Assembly: GCA_021780905.1 (NCBI GenBank)
Contig: JAJXXW010000054.1
Coordinates: 1 to 38,032, forward strand
DNA: 38,032 nucleotides
Direction of reading: 5' to 3'
From: a bacterium
GTDB taxonomy: Bacteria > Verrucomicrobiota > Verrucomicrobiia > Limisphaerales > UBA11358
The notes beneath the pieces were generated by a model. The model was not told the DNA's origin, searched no databases, and saw only the letters and a program-made list of their open reading frames with translations. Numbering within the stretch: position 1 is the first letter of the stretch; every line of letters starts with the position of its first letter. Below, piece after piece: positions 8,141 to 16,213 of this stretch. The position numbers and the translations under genes were made by a program.

Positions 8141-9087
8141 GGCGTTTGCGGCTCTGGTTTTTTCTCCAGCCAGCGGCCCGCCCACAACAGTCCCGCGATC
8201 GCCGGAATGTAGGGGATCAGGCTGAAAATGGCGCTTTCATGCACGTAATTGCCGCTGGCCTGACCGCCGAATTCCGCCGCGAAAATGATGCACATCATCC
8301 GCACCAGGTTGCCCAGCACCGAAAGCGGCAGCGCCAGCGCCATCAGCAGCAGCCGCCGGCCCGGCGAGCGGAACGAGATGAAGCCATAGACCGTGGCCAG
8401 CAGAAAAATCGCCACCAGGCTGCGCATCCCGCTGCACGCCGCCGCCACTTCATACTGGTAGCTGCCGCCCGGCCCGAACAGCATCGTGCCCTGCCGCACG
8501 ACGTTGATGGTCAGGAGATGGGAAATGACCGTGACCAGCCACGTCACCAGCAGGCGCAGCGGGAACGTGACCGAGGTCAGCAGCGCCGACAGCGGCACGC
8601 AGAAAATGAACAGCCAGAACGGAAAGACGCTTTCCTTCAGCCACGCCCGGCCCCACGCCAGGCCCATCAGACCGAAAATGCCGGCGAACATCCCGACCAC
8701 CGAGAACCGCGGCTGCTGCACCGTGTAGCCAAAAACATGCAGCCCCGCCCCGGCGAGCAGAAAGAAAATCCCCGGCCACCACAATTTCGCCGGCAGCGCC
8801 AGCAGCGTGTTTCGTTTCCACCAGAACAGGCCGAGGACCAGGAACGGAATCAGGTTGCCCTGGCCGTCGTCCGACGACGCGCCGCCGGCGCGGTAGGAAT
8901 TTTCCAGCCAGATGAAAATTGACGGCGAATGGATGTAGCCGAGAATGGAGTTGCCGAGGAACTGAAACAGCGCCAGCCACGCCGCCAGCAGGCCGAAGAA
9001 AAATAATTTGTTCGGCAGCCGCCGCCAGCAGGCCACCGTGTCCGGCCACCAACCGGGCGACTCCACTGTTTTGGGGATTTCGTCCAT
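8137..9087 (-). CDS. exosortase (exosortase/archaeosortase family transpeptidase)
   Basis: Membrane transpeptidase-like enzyme that recognises C-terminal sorting signals (PEP-CTERM type) on exported proteins. The 316-residue sequence is almost entirely hydrophobic helices. The three family-defining residues are visible: Cys218 in AAACSGMRSL, Arg263 in GNLVRMMCII and His283 in NYVHESAIF. It sits between a WecG-type glycosyltransferase and its EpsI partner in an exopolysaccharide operon, the usual genomic setting. AAGGTGG lies upstream of ATG 9087 but about 13 bases away. No protein with a recognisable PEP-CTERM tail is encoded in this window, so its substrates must lie elsewhere. Confidence 0.92.
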   Translation of the reverse strand: MDEIPKTVESPGWWPDTVACWRRLPNKLFFFGLLAAWLALFQFLGNSILGYIHSPSIFIWLENSYRAGGASSDDGQGNLIPFLVLGLFWWKRNTLLALPAKLWWPGIFFLLAGAGLHVFGYTVQQPRFSVVGMFAGIFGLMGLAWGRAWLKESVFPFWLFIFCVPLSALLTSVTFPLRLLVTWLVTVISHLLTINVVRQGTMLFGPGGSYQYEVAAACSGMRSLVAIFLLATVYGFISFRSPGRRLLLMALALPLSVLGNLVRMMCIIFAAEFGGQASGNYVHESAIFSLIPYIPAIAGLLWAGRWLEKKPEPQTP

Positions 9088-9152
9088 GTGTGCGTTGTTT
9101 CCACCTTGAGATAGCGAATCGCCGGGATTTGCTCAAACAAAATCCGGTGAAA

Positions 9153-9917
9153 TCACGGTGACGGATATTTTTTGAGGCCGGTCTGCTGGCCGAGAAATTT
9201 CAGGACAAACAGCGGGTTGTTGCGGAAGTAGCGCTTCGCCAGCCGGCGCGGCTCGCAGCCTAAGCGGTAAAGCCATTCCAGTCCGCTCCGCTGCATCCAG
9301 CGCGGCGCCTGCCGGACGCGCCCGCTGTGGAAATCAAACGCCGCGCCCACGCCGACCATCAGCGTCGCGTCCAGCTTCGGCAGATATGCCGCCATGAATT
9401 TCTCCTGCTTGGGCGTGCTGAGGCCCACCCAGAAAATGTCCGGCCGCGCGGCGGCGACCTGTTCGCGCAGGTTTTTTTCCTCGTCCGCGTTCAGCGCCCG
9501 AAACGGCGGCGTGAAGGTGCCGGTGATGACCAGCTTGGGAAATTTTAGCTTTAATTTTTCCGCCAATTTCTCCGCCACGCCGTCCGCGCCGCCGTAGAAA
9601 AAATGCTTCGCGCCGCTCGCCTCGCTCCAAGCGCAGACTTCCAGCATGAGGTCCGGGCCATAGACGCGGCTCATTTCGCGGTGGCCGTTGAGTTTCCCCG
9701 CCCAGACCATCGGCATCCCGTCCGGTGTGCAGAGAAACGCGCCGTTCAGAATTTGCTTGAACGCCGGATCCGCCTGCGCCTCCATCACGCCGTGGACGCC
9801 GGTGACGCAGACGTAACCCTTGCGCCGATGGCGCACGGCGGCGGCCATGGCCGCCAGCGCCGTCCGCAGATTGAGGACGCTGAGGCCGACGCCGAGGACA
9901 TTGACGCGGTTAGTCAT
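9153..9917 (-). CDS. WecG/TagA/CpsF-family glycosyltransferase (GT26)
   Basis: Transfers a sugar, in known members N-acetylmannosamine or its uronic acid, onto a lipid-linked intermediate at the inner face of the membrane. At 254 residues it has the family length. TPDGMP is at 64-69, SRVYGPDLM near 83-91, FYGGADGVAEKL near 107-118, GLSTPKQEKF near 165-174, GVGAAFDFHSG at 189-199 and RSGLEWLYRL at 210-219. It is the first gene of the minus-strand operon. Its ATG forms the end of a 7-base-phase repeat array shared with the divergent gene at 9997, and no standard Shine-Dalgarno sequence is present in that leader. Confidence 0.88.
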   Translation of the reverse strand: MTNRVNVLGVGLSVLNLRTALAAMAAAVRHRRKGYVCVTGVHGVMEAQADPAFKQILNGAFLCTPDGMPMVWAGKLNGHREMSRVYGPDLMLEVCAWSEASGAKHFFYGGADGVAEKLAEKLKLKFPKLVITGTFTPPFRALNADEEKNLREQVAAARPDIFWVGLSTPKQEKFMAAYLPKLDATLMVGVGAAFDFHSGRVRQAPRWMQRSGLEWLYRLGCEPRRLAKRYFRNNPLFVLKFLGQQTGLKKYPSP

Positions 9918-9999
9918 TTACGATTTGCGATTTCGGATTTACGATTTAAAAATTTAGGCGGCGCGCATATCGTAAATCGTAAATCGCAAATCATAAATG
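9914..9999. repeat. divergent 7-base-phase repeat array reaching both start codons
   Basis: The 79 bases between two divergent genes consist almost wholly of units such as ATTTACG, ATTTGCG, ATTTCGG, ATTTACG on one side and ATCGTAA, ATCGTAA, ATCGCAA, ATCATAA on the other. The two halves form an inverted arrangement around an AT-rich and GGCGGCGC centre. On each strand the last unit runs directly into the ATG (…CGTAA-ATG for the leftward gene, …CATAA-ATG for the rightward gene). Any promoter for either gene must lie inside this array or within the neighbouring coding sequence. Confidence 0.8.
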
Positions 10000-11199
10000 A
10001 AATTATTGGTCTTTGCCCACACGCCGCCGCCGCACCACGGCCAGAGCTACATGGTGCAGCTCCTGCTGAAGGGCTTTGGCGGCGATGCGCGCCGGCAGCC
10101 GCCCGGCGTGGCGAGTCCGCACGGCATCGAATGCTACCACGTCAACGCCCGGTTCTCGCGCGGGCTGGCGGACATCGGCGAGCTGCAGGGCGCGAAATTT
10201 TTCCTCATCCTCTGGTTCTGCGCGCAGGCCATCTGGCTGCGCTTTCGTCACGGCGTGAAAAATTTTTACTACGTCCCCGCGCCCGGCAAGCGGCTCGCGC
10301 TTTACCGCGACTGGCTGGTGATGTTTCTTTGCCGGCCGTTTTTCAAGAACATGATTTTGCACTGGCACGCGGCGGGCCTGGCCAAATGGCTGGAGACCGA
10401 AGTGCTGCTCGCCCACCGCACGGCCACCTACCGGCTGTTCCGGCCGGTGGATTTGAGCCTGGTGCTCTCGCGTTACAACGTCGCCGACGCGGAAAAACTG
10501 CTCTCCCGCCGCGTCTTCGTCGTGAGCAACGGCATCCCCGATCCCTGCCCGGATTTTGAAACCGCCGTCCGCCCGCGCCGCCGCGAGCGGTTTGCGCGCC
10601 GGCAGCAGATCCTGGCCGGCGATTTTGCCGGCGGGCCGGTCACGGTCAACGTGCTTTACCTCGCCCATTGCTCCCGCGAAAAGGGTTTTTTTGCCGCGCT
10701 CGACGGCGTGCTGGCCGCGAACCGCGCGCTGGCGGCGCGCCAGTTGCCGCTGCAATTGCGCCTCACCGCCGCCGGCAATTTCGTCTCCGACGAGGAGCAG
10801 GCCGAGTTCGCCGACCGGCAAAAAAATCCGGCGGTGGCCGAGGTGGTGGAATATGCCGGCTTCGTCTCCGGCGAACGCAAAACGGAATTGCTCCGCACCG
10901 CCGACTTGTTCTTGTTCCCCACGCGCTACCTTGGAGAAAACCAGCCGGTGAACCTGATCGAGGCGATGGCCTTCGGCCTGCCCATCGTGACGACGCGCTG
11001 GCGTTCGCTGCCTGAAATGCTGCCGCCGGATTACCCCGGGCTGGTCAGCGACCAGAATCCGGACGAGATCGCCGCCGCGCTTTTGCTAGTGCTGGCCGAA
11101 CGGGATGGCGACCAGATGCGCGGCCATTTCACCGCTCACTTCACCCTGGAACGCCACCTCGCCTGTCTGGCTGAGGCGCTGCACCGCGTGGAAGAATGA
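9997..11199 (+). CDS. glycosyltransferase, GT4 type
   Basis: A 400-residue cytoplasmic GT-B-fold glycosyltransferase that would add a sugar to a lipid-linked glycan. The N-terminus MKLLVFAHTPPPHHGQSYM is the usual acceptor-domain start with a loop rich in Pro, His and Gly. The C-terminal donor domain contains VLYLAHCSREKGFFAALDGV near 219-238 and FPTRYLGENQPVNLIEAM at 307-324, with the E-x7-E pattern (Glu314, Glu322). No membrane helix is evident. The start codon is fixed by the repeat-array leader, which continues directly into ATG 9997. Donor and acceptor cannot be predicted. It faces away from the exosortase operon and is followed by nadE after a second repeat leader. Confidence 0.87.
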   Translation: MKLLVFAHTPPPHHGQSYMVQLLLKGFGGDARRQPPGVASPHGIECYHVNARFSRGLADIGELQGAKFFLILWFCAQAIWLRFRHGVKNFYYVPAPGKRLALYRDWLVMFLCRPFFKNMILHWHAAGLAKWLETEVLLAHRTATYRLFRPVDLSLVLSRYNVADAEKLLSRRVFVVSNGIPDPCPDFETAVRPRRRERFARRQQILAGDFAGGPVTVNVLYLAHCSREKGFFAALDGVLAANRALAARQLPLQLRLTAAGNFVSDEEQAEFADRQKNPAVAEVVEYAGFVSGERKTELLRTADLFLFPTRYLGENQPVNLIEAMAFGLPIVTTRWRSLPEMLPPDYPGLVSDQNPDEIAAALLLVLAERDGDQMRGHFTAHFTLERHLACLAEALHRVEE

Positions 11200-11203
11200 A
11201 TTT

Positions 11204-11281
11204 ACGCTGGGCGATTTGCGATTTACGATGCGCCGCCAGCTCGCGCCCGGCGCGTCAATCGCATATCTTCAATCGCAAATG
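11204..11281. repeat. 7-base-phase repeat leader of nadE
   Basis: Between the glycosyltransferase stop (11199) and the nadE start, units GCGATTT, GCGATTT and ACGATGC appear, then a GC-rich insert (about 11230-11255), then ATCGCAT, ATCTTCA, ATCGCAA and ATG. The final CAATCGCAA runs into ATG 11279, as at 9997. The two arms are inverted relative to each other. Confidence 0.65.
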
Positions 11282-12979
11282 AAAATCGGCCTGCTCCAGC
11301 TTGATCCGACCATCGGCGCGTTCGCGGCCAACCGCGAACGGTTGCTCGCCGCCCACGCCGAGGCCGTGGCGCGCGGCGCGGAATTCATCCTCGCGCCGGA
11401 ATTGTTTCTCTGCGGCTACCCGCCGCGCGACCTCCTGCTGCGCGGGGACTTCATCGCGGCCAACCTCGCCGCGCTGGCCGAAACCGCCCGGCAAATCGGC
11501 GAGGTTCCGCTCTGCGTCGGCTACGTCGAAAAAAATTCCGAACGGCCCGGCCGCGCGCTGCAAAACGCCGCCGCCGTCTTGCAGCACGGCCGGATCGTCT
11601 GGCGCACGGCGAAAAGTCTGCTGCCCACCTACGATGTTTTTGATGAGGACCGTTATTTCGAGCCGGCCAAAATAGTCGAGCCGTTCGTTTTCAACGGCCA
11701 CAAGCTCGGCATCACGATTTGCGAAGACATCTGGAACGACGAGGATTTCTGGCCGGAGCGTTTGTATCGGCGCGACCCGGTGAAGGAACTCATCGCGCAG
11801 GGTGCGGAAATCATCCTGAACCTCTCCGCCTCGCCGTGGCACGACGGCAAGGAGCGCACCCGGCTGGAAATGCTGCGCCGCGTGGCGCGCGACGAGAAGA
11901 TTCCGCTGGCGCAGGTCAACGCCGTCGGTGCGAACGACGAATTGATTTTTGACGGCCACAGCGCCGCGCTCGACGCGCGCGGCGAAGTGCTCGCGCTCGG
12001 CGCGGGTTTTACCGAAGACATTCTGGTGGTGGACCTCAATTCCCGCAGGAGCCGAGGTGACGAGGCTCAAATTAAAATCGGAAATAAATTAGAGACTCCT
12101 CACGTCGTCTCCTACAGTTCAAATTTTCCACCACGCGAAGAGCTTTTGTTTTCCGCGCTGTCGCTGGGCATCCGTGATTACGTCCGCAAATGCGGCTTCA
12201 AGTCGGTCATTCTCGGTTTGTCCGGCGGCATTGATTCGGCGCTCATCGCCGTCATCGCCGCCGAGGCTCTGGGCGCGGAAAATGTCTGGGGCGTGTCGCT
12301 GCCGGCGCGGTATTCCAGCGCGGGCAGTTTGACGGACGCGGAAAAACTCGCGCGCAATCTGGGCATTCGCTACGACATTTTGCCGATTGAGCCGGTGTTC
12401 AACGTCGTCGAGACGCAGTTGCACACCATTTTTGCCGGCACCCAACCGAACGAGGCGGAGGAAAACATCCAGTCGCGGCTGCGCGGCGTGACGCTGATGG
12501 CGCTATCCAACAAGTTCGGCGGGCTGGTGCTGACGACCGGCAACAAATCCGAGATGGCCGTCGGTTACTGCACGCTTTACGGCGATATGAACGGCGCGCT
12601 CGCGCCGATCGCCGACGTGCTGAAAACGGACGTTTACAAAATCGCTCGCTGGGTGAACCGCGCGCGGGAAATCATCCCGGCGAATTCCCTCACCAAACCG
12701 CCGAGTGCGGAATTGCGGCCGGGCCAGCAGGACCAGGATTCGCTGCCGCCGTATGAAATTCTGGACGCCATCCTGGATGGGTATGTCGTGAAAAATCTGG
12801 GCCAGGCGGAAATTGTGGCGCGCGGTTTTGACGCGGCGGTGGTGAACGACGTGGTGAACAAGATCAACTTCAGCGAATACAAACGCCGGCAGGCCGCGCC
12901 GGGGCTGAAGGTGTCGCCGCGCGCGTTCGGCATGGGCCGGCGGATACCGGTGGCGCAGAAATTCCGCACGCGGGCGTGA
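11279..12979 (+). CDS. nadE: glutamine-dependent NAD+ synthetase, with in-frame palindromic insertion
   Basis: Makes NAD+ from nicotinate adenine dinucleotide and ATP, with ammonia released from glutamine in an N-terminal nitrilase-fold domain. At 566 residues it shows the glutaminase triad Glu41 (APELFLCGY), Lys112 (AKSLLPTYDVFDE) and Cys148 (ITICEDIW), then the PP-loop SGGIDSAL at 315-322, and TTGNKSEMAVGY, LKTDVYKIARW and PPSAELRPGQQDQDSLPPYE of the synthetase domain. Residues about 256-279 (RRSRGDEAQI…ETPHVVSY), between the two domains, are encoded by a palindromic repeat also found in mutY. ATG 11279 is chosen because the nitrilase domain begins MKIGLLQLDPTIG there. Its place among polysaccharide genes looks incidental. 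Confidence 0.95.
   Translation: MKIGLLQLDPTIGAFAANRERLLAAHAEAVARGAEFILAPELFLCGYPPRDLLLRGDFIAANLAALAETARQIGEVPLCVGYVEKNSERPGRALQNAAAVLQHGRIVWRTAKSLLPTYDVFDEDRYFEPAKIVEPFVFNGHKLGITICEDIWNDEDFWPERLYRRDPVKELIAQGAEIILNLSASPWHDGKERTRLEMLRRVARDEKIPLAQVNAVGANDELIFDGHSAALDARGEVLALGAGFTEDILVVDLNSRRSRGDEAQIKIGNKLETPHVVSYSSNFPPREELLFSALSLGIRDYVRKCGFKSVILGLSGGIDSALIAVIAAEALGAENVWGVSLPARYSSAGSLTDAEKLARNLGIRYDILPIEPVFNVVETQLHTIFAGTQPNEAEENIQSRLRGVTLMALSNKFGGLVLTTGNKSEMAVGYCTLYGDMNGALAPIADVLKTDVYKIARWVNRAREIIPANSLTKPPSAELRPGQQDQDSLPPYEILDAILDGYVVKNLGQAEIVARGFDAAVVNDVVNKINFSEYKRRQAAPGLKVSPRAFGMGRRIPVAQKFRTRA
12045..12115 (+). repeat. palindromic element A, copy in nadE (71 bp)
   Basis: GCAGGAGCCGAGGTGACGAG at the left and, read inward on the other strand, GTAGGAGACGACGTGAGGAG at the right form an imperfect inverted repeat of about 25 bases around an AT-rich centre. 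It lies wholly inside the nadE frame and adds peptide RRSRGDEAQIKIGNK then LETPHVVSY. The copy in mutY (35934-35998, opposite strand) shares both arms almost base for base and differs by 6 bases in the centre, keeping the frame. Confidence 0.88.
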
Positions 12980-13020
12980 CCGCGCCATTTGGCGGGACCG
13001 GTTTCACAAGCTGCCAATTT

Positions 13021-13055
13021 TCGCGGGCCGGGGCCGGCCAAGGCCCCGCGGAACT
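13021..13055. terminator. GC-rich hairpin between convergent nadE and cysC
   Basis: GGGGCC at 13030-13035 pairs with GGCCCC at 13042-13047, with further CGCGG-type pairing outside. There is no T-run on either side, so it is at best a weak or factor-assisted terminator serving the two convergent genes. Confidence 0.3.
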
Positions 13056-13071
13056 CGCCCCGCCCAAAACA

Positions 13072-13611
13072 TCAGATGGCAAAATCGTTCAAGTGCTTTC
13101 GGGCCGCCTCCAGGATGGCCTGGTAGCAGTCGTCCACGTGTTGCGCCGCCGTGTCAATGTAGTTGCCGGATTCGGGCGGGCGCGGCGGCTCGAAGGGATA
13201 ATCAATCAGCAGGTTGATCTGGCCGGCCTGGGCGCGGCGATAGATGCCCTTGGGGTCGCGTTCGATGCAGACGGACAGCGGCGCGTGGATGTAAAACCAC
13301 ACGAGCTTGCGCCCCAGAATCTGGCTGACGAGGTCGCGGTGGCTGTATTCCGGCGCCATGGTGGAGACGACGACGTTCAGCCCCTGCTCGGTCAGCAGGC
13401 GGGCGATCTCGGCGATCCGCCGGTGGTTTTCCAACCGCGCCTCGGACTTGAAGCCGAGGTCGGAGCAGAGCGTCGCGCGCAGTTCGTCGCCGTCAAGATA
13501 GATCACGGGGATGTGCCGGTCGGTCATGCCGGCGCAGAGGCGCAGGGCGAGCGTGGTTTTGCCCGCGCCGGAGCGGCCGAAAAACCAGAAGACTTTGTTG
13601 ACGGTTTTCAT
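13072..13611 (-). CDS. cysC: adenylylsulfate (APS) kinase
   Basis: Phosphorylates adenosine 5'-phosphosulfate with ATP to give PAPS, the universal sulfate donor. The protein is 179 residues, near the family's usual size. The P-loop GRSGAGKTT is at 12-20, followed by LDGDELRATLCSDLGF, ENHRRIAEIARLL, VVSTMAPEYSHRDL and KGIYRRAQAGQI (the KGLYxKA-type lid segment). No ATP sulfurylase gene is beside it, so APS must come from elsewhere. It is transcribed divergently from a sulfotransferase fusion gene 148 bases away, so the natural reading is that this copy supplies PAPS for sulfation of the polysaccharide rather than for sulfate assimilation. That assignment is inferred from context. Confidence 0.9.
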   Translation of the reverse strand: MKTVNKVFWFFGRSGAGKTTLALRLCAGMTDRHIPVIYLDGDELRATLCSDLGFKSEARLENHRRIAEIARLLTEQGLNVVVSTMAPEYSHRDLVSQILGRKLVWFYIHAPLSVCIERDPKGIYRRAQAGQINLLIDYPFEPPRPPESGNYIDTAAQHVDDCYQAILEAARKHLNDFAI

Positions 13612-13759
13612 GGCAAAAGCATGAAGGATTAAAGGCGACAGCTTAAGCCCCCCATTCCCGCAGACAAGAATTTATATTTCCATCCGCGCGCGGCGGCGGC
13701 ATTTTGCGGATTGCTTTGAACGGTGTTGTCCCTAACATTTGCCACCTGATTTATTGCCG

Positions 13760-15967
13760 ATGCCCAATTCAAACCCAGTATTTTTGGTCGGCGTGTTCCG
13801 CTCCGGCACCTCGCTGCTGTCCTCGCTGCTGAACCAGAATCCGCAGATCGCGCTGATGTATGAGTTCGACATCTGGAATTTCCCGCGCCCGCTGCTGAAC
13901 TATCGTTTCCGGCGCAACTGGGCGGAGCGGATTGAATTCTACAACCAGGCGCTCTCGCGGCACCGGATGATGCAGGCCCATGACCCATCGGCGCTGCAAA
14001 CCATCCACACGCCGGAGGATTTGTATCGCGAGTTCGGCGCGCGCAAGGGCGCGGCCGTCAGCGGCGAAAAATCGCCGTTTTACTGCGACCGGGTGGAGGC
14101 GCTGCACCGGCGCTATCCGGGCGCGCGGTTCATCATCCTGTGGCGGCCGCCGGTGGAGGTTTACCGCAGCGTGCTCAAGGCCGGCCAGACCTCGCGGTTT
14201 TTCGGCAAACCCGGAATGTTGAGCCGGCTGATCTATCAGCAGGAGCAGTTGATCCGGCAGGCGGCGCGGATCGAGCAGCGGGGCGCACGGGTATTCCGGG
14301 TGGACTATGCCGCCGTCGTGGACCGGACCGAGGCCGTGTGCCGGGACCTCTGCGATTTTCTGGGCGTGCCGTTTGACGCGCGGATGCTGCGGCTCAACCA
14401 GGCGGACCTGTCGAACATTTACCAGGCCCCGCACCATTCCTATCTGCGGCGCGGCATTATCGCACGGCAGAGTTACGCGCAGGAACTCGTGCCGCCCGCC
14501 ACCGTCAAAAAACTGGAGCGCTACCGGCAGCGCTGGGAAAAAATGCAAGCCGGCTGGCTGAAGCTCCCCGACCCTCCCGGACAACCCCTGCCCGGCTGGG
14601 CCGAATCAGTCTATCACACGGTGGCGGGCAAGTTATGGACAGGGTATGACTCGCTGGTGCGGGCCGGCTTTGAATTTTTGCCGCTGCCCTGGCTGCGCGT
14701 TTACCGGCTCCTCAAATTCTGGGTGGTCAACCCGCCGACTGGCATGGCGGATGAGAAAATCCCGCGCTTCAACGATTTCAAGAAGAACTGGTTTACGCTC
14801 CTGGCCCTGGCCGGATTGGTCGCCGGCATCAGCGGGCTGGATTATGTCACCGATCCGCACCTTCAATTTTTCATGGTGTTTTACTGTCTCCCCGGCGCGC
14901 TGGCCGCGCTGCTGGTGAACCTGCGCTGGGCCACACTGTTTGTCCTCGCTGGCGCCACCCTCAACACGTGGTTTCAATATGTGGGTTTGCCGGATTATCA
15001 CCACCCGTTCATATTCGTCTGCAACTGGCTGACCCGGTTTATCCTGCTCGAAGTGTTTATCCTCACCATCGGGCGGATCCGGATGGAACTGCACGCCCAG
15101 GACTGCGCCGCGCGTCCGCAGCCCCAGCGGCTGAAATTTTCCATCGTCACGCCCAGCTTCCGCAATTCCGCCTGGCTCAAGCTCTGCATCGCCTCCGTGG
15201 CCGACCAGCAGGGCGTCGAACTGGAGCACCTCGTGCAGGATTCCTGCTCGGACGACGGCACGCAGGACTGGCTGCCGCGCGACCCGCGCGTCAAGGCGTT
15301 CATCGAGAAGGACGCCGGCATGTATGACGCCGTCAACCGCGGCTACCGGCGCGCGACCGGCGACATCCTGGCGTATCTGAACTGCGACGAGCAATACCTG
15401 CCCGGCGCGCTCGCGGCGGTGGAGGATTTTTTCCGACGGCATCCCGAAGTGGAAGTGCTGCTGGCCGGCAGCATCGTGACCGACGGCGACGGCAACTACG
15501 TCTGCCACCGGCACGGCATGGTGCCGAACCCGCACCACATCTGGTATCGCTTCCCGGCGCTGACCAGCTCCATCTTCATCCGCCGGGGCGTCATTGAGAA
15601 ACGCGGCATTTTCTTCGACACGAACTGGCGCGACCTCGGCGATTTTCACTGGATGCTGGCACTGCTGCGCCAGGGCGTGCCGATGGCGGACGATCCGATG
15701 TTCACCTCCGTCTTCGCCGACACCGGCGACAACATGAACCTCAAGCCGAACGCCGTCCGCGAGAAACAAAGGACCAACGCCATGATTCCCGCCCGCGTGC
15801 GGCTCGGCAAACCGCTGTGGATTTTGAACCACCGCGTCCGCCGCCTCCTGCACGGCCATTTCTCGCTCCAGCCCACCCGCTACGCCCTCTACACCAAGGC
15901 CAGTCCCGACCGGCGCGTGACCGTCGAGGTGCCGCACCCCACGCCGATCTGGTGGAGCCGGCTCTGA
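13760..15967 (+). CDS. sulfotransferase - membrane domain - GT2 glycosyltransferase fusion
   Basis: A 735-residue protein with three parts. Residues 1 to about 280 are a PAPS-dependent sulfotransferase: GVFRSGTSLLSSLLNQNP at 11-28 is the 5'-phosphosulfate loop, FIILWRPPVEVYRSVLKAG at 124-142 the 3'-phosphate-binding segment with the RxP and Ser, and FRVDYAAVV plus DLCDFLGVPFD follow. About 344-437 holds four hydrophobic helices. From 458 a GT2 domain begins: FSIVTPSFRNSAWL, DSCSDDGTQDWL, KDAGMYDAVNRGYRRATGDI and LNCDEQYLPG as the acidic nucleotide-sugar site. A single polypeptide could both add and sulfate a sugar at the membrane. ATG 13760 is the first ATG in frame; no good ribosome site is visible. 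The divergent cysC could feed it PAPS. Confidence 0.82.
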   Translation: MPNSNPVFLVGVFRSGTSLLSSLLNQNPQIALMYEFDIWNFPRPLLNYRFRRNWAERIEFYNQALSRHRMMQAHDPSALQTIHTPEDLYREFGARKGAAVSGEKSPFYCDRVEALHRRYPGARFIILWRPPVEVYRSVLKAGQTSRFFGKPGMLSRLIYQQEQLIRQAARIEQRGARVFRVDYAAVVDRTEAVCRDLCDFLGVPFDARMLRLNQADLSNIYQAPHHSYLRRGIIARQSYAQELVPPATVKKLERYRQRWEKMQAGWLKLPDPPGQPLPGWAESVYHTVAGKLWTGYDSLVRAGFEFLPLPWLRVYRLLKFWVVNPPTGMADEKIPRFNDFKKNWFTLLALAGLVAGISGLDYVTDPHLQFFMVFYCLPGALAALLVNLRWATLFVLAGATLNTWFQYVGLPDYHHPFIFVCNWLTRFILLEVFILTIGRIRMELHAQDCAARPQPQRLKFSIVTPSFRNSAWLKLCIASVADQQGVELEHLVQDSCSDDGTQDWLPRDPRVKAFIEKDAGMYDAVNRGYRRATGDILAYLNCDEQYLPGALAAVEDFFRRHPEVEVLLAGSIVTDGDGNYVCHRHGMVPNPHHIWYRFPALTSSIFIRRGVIEKRGIFFDTNWRDLGDFHWMLALLRQGVPMADDPMFTSVFADTGDNMNLKPNAVREKQRTNAMIPARVRLGKPLWILNHRVRRLLHGHFSLQPTRYALYTKASPDRRVTVEVPHPTPIWWSRL

Positions 15968-15973
15968 CGCGGT

Positions 15974-16213
15974 TCACACGGCGTATTTTTTCTGAAACGC
16001 CGCCAGCAGTGGCGGATGCCGGTCAAACTGGTGGATCACCGCATACGGCACGCCCGCCGCGAGCTGGATGCGCTCGGCGGCGGCGAGCTGCCGCGCGGCG
16101 GAGTTGGCATCCTTGGCCAGCAGCACGATGTCCGCCGTGGGCGCGACGCGCCGGAGCGACCGGGAAAACAACTGCAAATCCTCCAGTTCCAGGCCCCAGG
16201 CCATGCCCAGCAC
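15974..16213 (-). CDS. hypothetical protein, probable truncated N-terminal domain
   Basis: A 79-codon frame reading MLGMAWGLELEDLQLFSRSL, RRVAPTADIVLLAKDANSAA and VPYAVIHQFDRHPPLLAAFQ, ending KKYAV. Third codon positions are strongly GC-biased, as in the neighbouring genes, so it is or was coding. The frame continues upstream without ATG (DESNSRRNLVLGM) to about 16261; GTG 16222 is an alternative start. The pattern LGMAxGLxxEDLxxFxRSLRR…ADIVLLAKD resembles the first beta-alpha-beta segment of some glycosyltransferase-like proteins of polysaccharide clusters. With so short a length it is probably a remnant. Function unknown. Confidence 0.4.
   Translation of the reverse strand: MLGMAWGLELEDLQLFSRSLRRVAPTADIVLLAKDANSAARQLAAAERIQLAAGVPYAVIHQFDRHPPLLAAFQKKYAV

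Noticed and set aside
9914..9999. CRISPR-like array
   Set aside because: The repeated unit is only seven bases, degenerate and without spacers; no cas genes are present.
14633..15937. A 434-codon open frame on the minus strand
   Set aside because: Antisense to the GT2 and membrane parts of the fusion gene; rich in Val, His, Gly and Arg as expected of a shadow frame.
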